From Giesbergeria sp. (GTDB taxonomy: Bacteria > Pseudomonadota > Gammaproteobacteria > Burkholderiales > Burkholderiaceae_C): a stretch of 13,800 bases of DNA. The notes beneath the pieces were generated by a model that did no database searches, was not told the origin of the DNA, and saw only the letters and a program-made list of their open reading frames with translations. Position 1 is the first letter of the stretch. Every line of letters begins with the position of its first letter. The stretch is from positions 1 to 13,800 of the forward strand of contig JAGNUJ010000036.1 of assembly GCA_017987055.1 (NCBI GenBank). Reading direction: 5' to 3'. The translations under genes and the position numbers were made by a program. Positions 7,789 through 13,800 of the stretch are shown here, one piece after another.

Positions 7789-8943
7789 ATGGTTTTGCAT
7801 GAAATGTTGTCGTACGAAACGCTGCGACTGGTCTGGTGGCTGCTGCTGGGGGTGTTGCTGGTGGCCTATGCCGTGATGGACGGCTTTGACCTTGGGGTGG
7901 CGATGCTGCTGCCGTTTGCGGCGCGCAACGACTTGGAGCGGCGCGTCGCCATCAACAGCGTCGGCCCGGTGTGGGAGGGCAACCAAGTTTGGCTGATTTT
8001 GGGCGGCGGTGCGATTTTTGCCGCTTGGCCGCAGTTGTATGCGGTGGCGTTTTCGGGCTTTTATTTGGCGATGTTTGCCATCTTGGTCGGTTTGATTTTG
8101 CGCCCGGTCGCCTTCAAATTCCGCAGCAAGCGCCCAGAGCCATCGTGGCGCTCGCGCTGGGACTGGGTGCTGTTTGGCAGTGGCTTGGTGCCCACGCTGA
8201 TTTTTGGCGTGGCGCTGGGCAACGTGCTGCAAGGCGTGCCGTTTCGCTTAGAGAGCGATATGCAGATTTTTTATGACGGCAGCTTTTTCGGCCTGCTCAA
8301 TCCGTTTGCGCTGCTGTGCGGTTTGGTGTCGGTCGCTATGTTGGTGATGCACGGCAGCGCTTGGCTGCGCCTCAAAACCGATGGCGCCGTCGCCGAGCGG
8401 GCGCGCCGCTATGGCCGCATCGCCGCTATCGCCACGGTGCTGCTGTACGCCGGGGCGGGCGTGGCGCTGTGGTTGTTTGTCGATGGCTACCGCATCACCA
8501 GCAGCGTCGTGCCAGCGGGGCCATCCAATCCGCTGCTCAAAACGGCGGAAGTCCACGCCGGTGCGTGGTTTGCTCACTACATGGCGCAGCCCGCACTGTG
8601 GCTGGTGCCGGCGCTGGGTCTGCTGGGCGCGATGTTGGCTGGGCTGGGTTTGCACCTGCGCCGCGAGTGGTTTGCCATGCTGGCCAGCACGCTCAGCATC
8701 GCCTGCATTGTGCTGAGCGTGGGCGTGTCGATGTTTCCGTTTTTGCTGCCCTCGACGATTGACCCGCGCTTTAGTTTGACGCTGTGGGACTCCTCGTCGA
8801 GCCACCTGACGCTGTTCATCATGTTGGTCAGCACCGCTATCTTTTTGCCGCTCATCATGGCCTACACCAGTTGGGTCTATTCGGTGCTGCGCGGCAAGGT
8901 CGATGCCGACGCCATCAGCGAAGAACGCGGCCACGCGTACTGA
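7789..8943 (+). CDS. cydB: Cytochrome bd quinol oxidase subunit II (CydB)
   Basis: Second large subunit of the bd oxidase, a multi-pass membrane protein that pairs with CydA and stabilises the haems. The 384-residue product shows the diagnostic MDGFDLGVAMLLPF near the N-terminus, NSVGPVWEGNQVWLILGGG, and LILRPVAFKFR, then further hydrophobic segments to the C-terminus; E. coli CydB is 379 residues. The start is ATG 7789, preceded by AGGAGA (7778-7783) and only 16 bases after cydA. The frame is open further upstream (to an ATG at 7741 inside cydA), but that extension has no support. A Met at residue 6 (codon 7804) is an unlikely alternative. Confidence 0.97.
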   Translation: MVLHEMLSYETLRLVWWLLLGVLLVAYAVMDGFDLGVAMLLPFAARNDLERRVAINSVGPVWEGNQVWLILGGGAIFAAWPQLYAVAFSGFYLAMFAILVGLILRPVAFKFRSKRPEPSWRSRWDWVLFGSGLVPTLIFGVALGNVLQGVPFRLESDMQIFYDGSFFGLLNPFALLCGLVSVAMLVMHGSAWLRLKTDGAVAERARRYGRIAAIATVLLYAGAGVALWLFVDGYRITSSVVPAGPSNPLLKTAEVHAGAWFAHYMAQPALWLVPALGLLGAMLAGLGLHLRREWFAMLASTLSIACIVLSVGVSMFPFLLPSTIDPRFSLTLWDSSSSHLTLFIMLVSTAIFLPLIMAYTSWVYSVLRGKVDADAISEERGHAY

Positions 8944-8979
8944 GCCGACCAGCCATTCATTCAACAAGGAACAAAAATT

Positions 8980-9102
8980 ATGTGGTACTTCTCTTGGCTT
9001 TTGGGCTTGCCGCTGGCGGCGGCGTTTGCGGTGTTAAACGCCATGTGGTATGAGCTGCGCGACGACGATGCCAAGCAGCGCAAGGTGCGCGCTGATTTAT
9101 AG
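8980..9102 (+). CDS. cydX: CydX, small subunit of cytochrome bd (YbgT family)
   Basis: A 40-residue single-pass membrane protein, MWYFSWLLGLPLAAAFAVLN followed by AMWYELRDDD and a basic tail ending KVRADL. The MWYF start, hydrophobic helix of about 20 residues and AMWYE motif match the CydX/YbgT family, a stoichiometric bd-I subunit needed for oxidase stability and activity in E. coli. AAGGA at 8966-8970 lies 9 bases before the ATG, and the gene follows cydB by 36 bases, the standard place for cydX. It is short enough to be missed by length-filtered gene calling. No intrinsic terminator is obvious after it; repeat copy 3 begins almost at its stop codon. Confidence 0.93.
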   Translation: MWYFSWLLGLPLAAAFAVLNAMWYELRDDDAKQRKVRADL

Positions 9103-9104
9103 TG

Positions 9105-9158
9105 TTTTTGGCCTCTAGCCCAATAAACACGTGCGCTAATAGCTATTGTTTTTGATTA
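9105..9158 (-). repeat. Comamonadaceae-type intergenic repeat, copy 3 (minus orientation)
   Basis: Read on the minus strand it contains ATCAAAAACAATAGCTATTA, then GCGCACG and GGGCTAGAGGCC, a diverged form of the copies at 1579, 2629 and 12005. It fills the gap between the convergent cydX and gbsR-like genes and overlaps the regulator's 3' end: the TAG stop (9143-9145) and the last residues NQKQ are encoded by repeat sequence. Confidence 0.75.
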
Positions 9159-9748
9159 ACTGCTCCAGCGTCCGCTGGGGGGCGCTTGGAGCCGCTGCCG
9201 CCCGTCAGGCGGTCTTTCAGCCCCAGTACCTTGGACACCGTGGCACCCATCGCCATCAGCTGCTTGGCGGTCTGCGGCGACAGGCCTTGCACGTCATCAA
9301 ACCACGTCATCAGCTGGTTGATGAGGTCGTGCATTTCGCGGATGCGCTGCTGGGCGTATTGCTCTTCTTCGCTGGCGGCTTCTTCTAGCAAGGCACCGCG
9401 CAGCATCGACAGCGTCGGCTCAATCTCGCGCCGGCGCCGCTCCTCGGCCAAGATGCGAAAAATCTCCCACACATCCGACGGTGCCTCAAAGTATTCGCGC
9501 CGGTCGCCGGGGTGGTGCAGCAGTTTGACCAGCCGCCACGCTTGCAGCTCTTTCAAGCCCATGCTGACGTTGGAGCGCGAAAACGCCAGCGCTTCGGCAA
9601 TCTCGTCGGCATTGATGGCGCGCGGCGAAAGAAAAATCAGCGCATAGATTTGCCCGACGGTGCGATTGATGCCCCAGCGGCTGCCCATTTCCCCAAAATG
9701 TGCGACAAATTGTCGGTTCAGGGGCGGCAGTGGGCTGGTGTCATTCAT
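9143..9748 (-). CDS. GbsR/MarR-like winged-helix transcriptional regulator
   Basis: DNA-binding regulator of the COG1510 (GbsR-like, MarR superfamily) type, 201 residues from ATG 9748. After MNDTSPLPPL come HFGEMGSRWGINRTVGQIYA and the winged helix: ALIFLSPRAINADEIAEAL, recognition helix FSRSNVSMGLKELQAW, and wing RLVKLLHHPGDRREYF. The rest is charged and helical (ILAEERRRREIEPTL...EEAASEEEQYAQQRIREM), suited to dimerisation; no ligand pocket can be named. A GTG at 9784 would add 12 residues; I prefer 9748 because MNDTSPLPPL resembles family N-termini, although neither has a clear Shine-Dalgarno. The gene is convergent with the cyd operon and divergent from acs, 134 bases between start codons. 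Its targets are unknown; control of itself, acs or cyd is inferred from position. The C-terminal tail (after GLKDRL) is low-complexity and ends inside repeat copy 3. Confidence 0.88.
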   Translation of the reverse strand: MNDTSPLPPLNRQFVAHFGEMGSRWGINRTVGQIYALIFLSPRAINADEIAEALAFSRSNVSMGLKELQAWRLVKLLHHPGDRREYFEAPSDVWEIFRILAEERRRREIEPTLSMLRGALLEEAASEEEQYAQQRIREMHDLINQLMTWFDDVQGLSPQTAKQLMAMGATVSKVLGLKDRLTGGSGSKRPPADAGAVNQKQ

Positions 9749-9750
9749 AG

Positions 9751-9765
9751 GGCACAGATTGTGCC
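9751..9765. promoter_or_regulatory. Inverted repeat GGCACA-GAT-TGTGCC at the regulator start (candidate autoregulatory operator)
   Basis: GGCACA (9751-9756) and TGTGCC (9760-9765) are perfect reverse complements with a 3-base spacer, ending two bases before the ATG of the GbsR-like gene. It could be the regulator's own operator or a hairpin in its mRNA that masks initiation. If translation really starts at GTG 9784, it lies inside the coding sequence instead. Confidence 0.4.
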
Positions 9766-9882
9766 AGCCGGGCAAAGACTTCACCCCTACGGCACTCTGT
9801 AAGCTTCGCGCCAGTCAGTGGCCTGTAAGTGGATAAGCCCAAAGTGTGGCCGGTTCTTTACTGCCTACTAGGAGACAACACT

Positions 9883-11880
<1,998 letters not shown>

Positions 11881-11924
11881 TAGAGCTGCTGCTGGCGGTA
11901 CTTTTTAAGGCGCTGGCAGTATGA

Positions 11925-11962
11925 AAAAACCCAGCGACGCCGTTTGGTGTCGCTGGGTTTTT
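11925..11962 (+). terminator. Intrinsic terminator of acs
   Basis: A 17-bp stem pairs 11925-11941 (AAAAACCCAGCGACGCC) with 11946-11962 (GGTGTCGCTGGGTTTTT), with one G-T wobble and a GTTT loop. The right arm runs into TTTTTGTTTTT. With A on the left and T on the right it could work in both directions, but only acs reads into it here. Confidence 0.95.
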
Positions 11963-12004
11963 GTTTTTGCGGTACAACGCTAGCTTGCGTTTTGTGCTGA
12001 CAAA

Positions 12005-12058
12005 ACTATCAAATTAATAGCTGCTACCGCACGCTAAATAAGGGCTAGAGGCCTGTTT
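12005..12058 (+). repeat. Comamonadaceae-type intergenic repeat, copy 4
   Basis: Contains ACTATCAAATTAATAGCTGC, then TACCGCACGC and AAGGGCTAGAGGCCTGTTT. It keeps the 5' part (CTATCAAAT) that copy 1 also has. It ends four bases before the next start codon, and its AGAGG (12047-12051) sits 10 bases before that ATG, so the repeat probably provides the ribosome binding site. Confidence 0.8.
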
Positions 12059-12061
12059 TAT

Positions 12062-12523
12062 ATGAATTCAAGAACCCTTGTACTGCTGCTGATTGTCGCT
12101 GCCACGGCTGCGCTGGCTGTGTTGAACTGGACGGCGTTGAGCGAGCCGTCGCCGATTTCGCTCGGCGTGACCACCGTAGATGCGCCCTTGGGCCTGATCA
12201 TGCTCGGGCTGACGGTGTTGCTGGGCGTGTTTTTTATTGCCTATGTGCTGTCGCTGCAAGGCTCGGTGCTGCTCGACACCCGCCGCCATACCAAAGAGAT
12301 GCAAGCCCAGCGCGAGCTGGCCGACAAGGCCGAGGCCTCGCGCTTTACGGAACTGCGCGCGTTTTTAGAAAACCAGCACCAGCAGACGCAGAGTCAGCTG
12401 ATGGCGCGCCTCGATGCGCTGGAGTCGCACTTAGCGGCGCGTGCGCAAGAGTCGGACAACAGCACGGCAGCCTATGTCGGCCAATTGGAGCAGCAGTTGC
12501 GCCCGCGTTTGGGCAAAGAGTAA
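12062..12523 (+). CDS. LapA-domain (DUF1049) inner-membrane protein
   Basis: A 153-residue protein with two hydrophobic segments (about 5-25 and 43-66) joined by a loop containing NWTALSEPSPISLGVTTVDA, then a long charged, Gln-rich helical region (about 75-150; ELADKAEASRFTELRAFLEN) likely to form a cytoplasmic coiled coil. The NW...P..L...DAPLGLIMLG pattern is that of LapA/DUF1049 proteins, which in E. coli work with LapB (YciM) in regulating LPS assembly. The C-terminal region is longer than in E. coli LapA (about 100 residues). It stands alone between acs and a cytochrome gene, not in the usual rpsA-ihfB-lapA-lapB setting, so a role in LPS control is not assured. Its ribosome binding site appears to come from repeat copy 4. 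Confidence 0.75.
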   Translation: MNSRTLVLLLIVAATAALAVLNWTALSEPSPISLGVTTVDAPLGLIMLGLTVLLGVFFIAYVLSLQGSVLLDTRRHTKEMQAQRELADKAEASRFTELRAFLENQHQQTQSQLMARLDALESHLAARAQESDNSTAAYVGQLEQQLRPRLGKE

Positions 12524-12544
12524 GAGCGAAAATTGAACGGGCAA

Positions 12545-12581
12545 AAAATTTGGCTGCGTCACACAGCGTGTGAGGCAGCCA
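12545..12581 (-). terminator. Intrinsic terminator of the cytochrome c gene
   Basis: TGGCTGCGTCACAC (12551-12564) pairs with GTGTGAGGCAGCCA (12568-12581), 13 of 14 positions, with an AGC loop. On the minus strand the stem is followed by AATTTTTT, so it terminates transcription from the cytochrome c gene, about 50 bases past its stop. There is no T-run on the plus-strand side, so it suits the LapA-domain gene less well. Confidence 0.85.
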
Positions 12582-12631
12582 GATGTTTCAAGGAGGCGCT
12601 CTCAGCGCACCTTGAAGGGCGAGGGGCAGAA

Positions 12632-12937
12632 TTACTTCTGCGTCATCACCCAAGTGGCCAGTTTCTTGGCATCGGCTTCGTTGACTTGTGCATTTGGCGG
12701 CATAGGGATAGGACCCCACACGCCCGAACCGCCCTTGATAATTTTGACGGCCAGCTTTTCGACTGCGTCTTTTTGACCAGCGTATTTAGCGGCGACATCT
12801 TTGTACGAAGGGCCTACCAGTTTTTTATCCACTGCGTGGCAAGCCATGCAATTTTTCGAAGTCGCCAAGGCTTGATCGGCCATGGCGGGAACGGCGACAG
12901 ACAAAGTCATAGCCAAGGTGATCAGGGTGCGTTTCAT
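12632..12937 (-). CDS. Periplasmic class I cytochrome c (c551/c552 type)
   Basis: A small monohaem electron carrier, 101 residues with signal peptide. Residues 1-20 (MKRTLITLAMTLSVAVPAMA) form a Sec signal with probable cleavage after AMA; the mature protein of about 81 residues matches cytochrome c551/c552 size. The haem attachment motif is CMACH (30-34), and Met79 in PIPMPPN is the expected distal ligand. GPSYKDVAAKY is typical of the family. GGAAG precedes the ATG at about 7 bases on the minus strand. It has its own terminator and is divergent from the small Trp-rich gene, so it is probably monocistronic. The redox partner (a cbb3 or aa3 oxidase, nitrite reductase or peroxidase) cannot be told; the bd oxidase nearby takes electrons from quinol, not from cytochrome c. 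Confidence 0.95.
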   Translation of the reverse strand: MKRTLITLAMTLSVAVPAMADQALATSKNCMACHAVDKKLVGPSYKDVAAKYAGQKDAVEKLAVKIIKGGSGVWGPIPMPPNAQVNEADAKKLATWVMTQK

Positions 12938-12952
12938 CGTAGTACTTCCTGT

Positions 12953-12998
12953 GGTTGAGTTACATTGTTATCAACCATATTCAGGTGAGTTTGGTTGA
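12953..12998. promoter_or_regulatory. Three GGTTGA/TCAACC half-sites between divergent genes
   Basis: GGTTGA (12953-12958), its reverse complement TCAACC (12971-12976), and GGTTGA again (12993-12998) lie at centre-to-centre spacings of 18 and 22 bases in the 104-bp gap between the cytochrome c gene and the Trp-rich gene. The third overlaps TTGACA (12995-13000), a perfect -35 hexamer for the rightward gene, though the best -10 (TATATC, 13020-13025) is 19 bases away. A shared regulator site is possible but unproven. Confidence 0.3.
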
Positions 12999-13041
12999 CA
13001 CAAAACACTGTATCAGGCCTATATCTTAAGAGGACTTTTTC

Positions 13042-13284
13042 ATGTATTTGCTAGGTATTGGAATTGTTCTGATTCTGCTGAAGTATCTGGAAATAGACCC
13101 TGTCGCCGCCTGGTCGTGGCTGTGGGTGTTGGCGCCGTTTGGCTTGGCGGTGGCGTGGTGGTCTTGGGCTGATGCCACGGGTTACACCAAGCGTAAAGCT
13201 ATGGATCGGATGGATAAGCGCAAGCAAGAGCGGCTCGATAAAAACCGAGAAGCGCTGGGCTTGGGTATCAAAAAAAGGCGCTGA
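13042..13284 (+). CDS. Small Trp-rich membrane protein (TIGR04438-like)
   Basis: An 80-residue protein of unknown function. Residues 1-14 and about 22-42 are hydrophobic, with a cluster of five tryptophans (WSWLWVLAPFGLAVAWWSW), followed by ADATGYTKRKAMDRMDKRKQ and a strongly basic tail ending GIKKRR. This matches the small Trp-rich family TIGR04438 known from Burkholderiales. It is probably anchored in the inner membrane with the basic tail in the cytoplasm. AGAGGA (13029-13034) lies 7 bases before the ATG. It is divergent from the cytochrome c gene and upstream of ilvD in the same direction, with hairpin sequences between. Confidence 0.8.
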   Translation: MYLLGIGIVLILLKYLEIDPVAAWSWLWVLAPFGLAVAWWSWADATGYTKRKAMDRMDKRKQERLDKNREALGLGIKKRR

Positions 13285-13287
13285 AAT

Positions 13288-13364
13288 TGCTGGGAAATAC
13301 CTAGAGCCGATCCCAGCATCAGTGGCAGTAACGTGCCAGCGGGTAGGTACACAGGGTGCTGGGA
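13288..13364 (+). promoter_or_regulatory. Competing hairpins between the Trp-rich gene and ilvD
   Basis: TGCTGGGA occurs at 13288-13295 and again at 13357-13364; its exact reverse complement TCCCAGCA lies between them at 13311-13318. The middle segment can pair with either flank but not both; pairing with the second is extended by a U-G and a C-G pair. CCAGC (13336-13340) can also pair with GCTGG (13358-13362). No T-run follows either stem directly, so classical attenuation is not shown, and no leader peptide rich in Ile, Val or Leu codons is apparent. The first hairpin may simply mark the 3' end of the Trp-rich transcript. Confidence 0.4.
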
Positions 13365-13371
13365 GATAATC

Positions 13372-13385
13372 AAAAATCGATTTTT
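13372..13385. promoter_or_regulatory. AT-rich palindrome AAAAATCGATTTTT in the ilvD leader
   Basis: A perfect 14-base palindrome 35 bases before the ilvD start. It could be an operator for a dimeric regulator. AT-rich sequence this symmetrical is rare in the surrounding GC-rich DNA, but chance or a promoter element is possible. Confidence 0.3.
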
Positions 13386-13420
13386 CACCCTTTCCTGCAA
13401 CCCTTTACACAGACACCACC

Positions 13421-13800
13421 ATGCCCGTTTACCGCTCCAAAACCTCTACCGCTGGTCGCAACATGGCCGGTGCCCGCTCTTTGTGGCGCGCCACCGGCAT
13501 GAAAGACGATGACTTCAGCAAGCCCATCATTGCCGTCGTTAATTCGTTCACGCAGTTCGTACCGGGTCACGTCCACCTGAAAGACATGGGCCAACTGGTG
13601 GCGCGCGAGATTGAAGCGGCCGGCGGCGTTGCCAAAGAATTCAACACCATTGCCGTGGACGACGGCATTGCCATGGGCCACGACGGCATGCTGTATTCGC
13701 TGCCCAGTCGCGACATCATTGCCGACTCGGTCGAGTACATGGTCAATGCCCACTGCGCTGACGCGATGGTTTGCATCTCCAACTGCGACAAAATCACGCC
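13421..13800 (+). CDS. ilvD: Dihydroxy-acid dehydratase, 5' part (continues beyond window)
   Basis: Iron-sulfur enzyme that dehydrates 2,3-dihydroxy-isovalerate and 2,3-dihydroxy-3-methylvalerate to the keto acids in valine, leucine and isoleucine synthesis. The 126 visible codons start [20 protein letters not shown] and include [27 protein letters not shown] and [20 protein letters not shown], then CISNCDKI with Cys122, which aligns with the cluster-ligand Cys122 of E. coli IlvD. Sequence similarity to the E. coli (long, about 615-residue) type is very high as judged from memory. The frame is open to the window edge. ATG 13421 matches the family N-terminus, but the bases before it (ACACAGACACCACC) contain no Shine-Dalgarno, so initiation may be by another mechanism or dependent on leader structure. 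Confidence 0.97.
   Translation, partial: MPVYRSKTSTAGRNMAGARSLWRATGMKDDDFSKPIIAVVNSFTQFVPGHVHLKDMGQLVAREIEAAGGVAKEFNTIAVDDGIAMGHDGMLYSLPSRDIIADSVEYMVNAHCADAMVCISNCDKIT

Noticed and set aside
9829..9882. Upstream ATG extending acs by 18 codons
   Set aside because: AGGAGA at 9870-9875 is correctly spaced for ATG 9883, and the extension resembles non-coding leader.
12961..12974. FNR/ANR-like site TACAT-TGTT-ATCAA upstream of cytochrome c
   Set aside because: One half-site matches the consensus but the other matches only three of five bases, so chance is likely.

Overview
The window looks like chromosomal DNA of a betaproteobacterium, most likely a member of the Comamonadaceae (Rhodoferax, Acidovorax or Polaromonas relatives). 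The evidence is the GC-rich coding sequence, the protein families present (a COG1510/GbsR-like regulator, a small Trp-rich protein of the TIGR04438 type, class I cytochrome c), and four copies of an intergenic repeat with the core AGCTGCTAGCGC...GGGCTAGAGGCC, which I recall from genomes of this family. Placement is by recognition only; no search was run.

Layout. At the left edge is the 3' part of an acyl-CoA dehydrogenase gene (to 1483), followed by a strong intrinsic terminator. A nitronate monooxygenase-family gene (1675-2628) follows, bracketed by two direct copies of the repeat. The centre is a complete cytochrome bd oxidase operon, cydD-cydC-cydA-cydB-cydX (2768-9102): the heterodimeric CydDC ABC exporter needed for assembly, then the two large oxidase subunits and the 40-residue CydX. 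A perfect 10-6-10 inverted repeat lies just upstream of cydD. Convergent to the operon is a GbsR/MarR-like regulator (9143-9748, minus strand), which is divergent from acs, acetyl-CoA synthetase (9883-11880). acs ends in a 17-bp terminator hairpin.

The right part holds a LapA-domain membrane protein (12062-12523), a periplasmic cytochrome c (12632-12937, minus strand, with its own terminator), a divergent small Trp-rich membrane protein (13042-13284), and the first 126 codons of ilvD (from 13421), whose leader contains competing inverted repeats.

How the genes fit together. The core is respiratory and central metabolism: high-affinity quinol oxidase with its maturation transporter, acetate activation, a small electron carrier, fatty-acyl-CoA oxidation, and branched-chain amino-acid synthesis. 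The GbsR-like regulator between the cyd operon and acs is a candidate regulator of either or both; this is inferred from position. I see no prophage, insertion sequence, CRISPR array or defence locus. The least explained signals are non-coding: the repeat family, which supplies a stop codon to one gene and probably a ribosome binding site to another; the cydD leader palindrome with an overlapping 11-codon ORF; and the alternative hairpins before ilvD.
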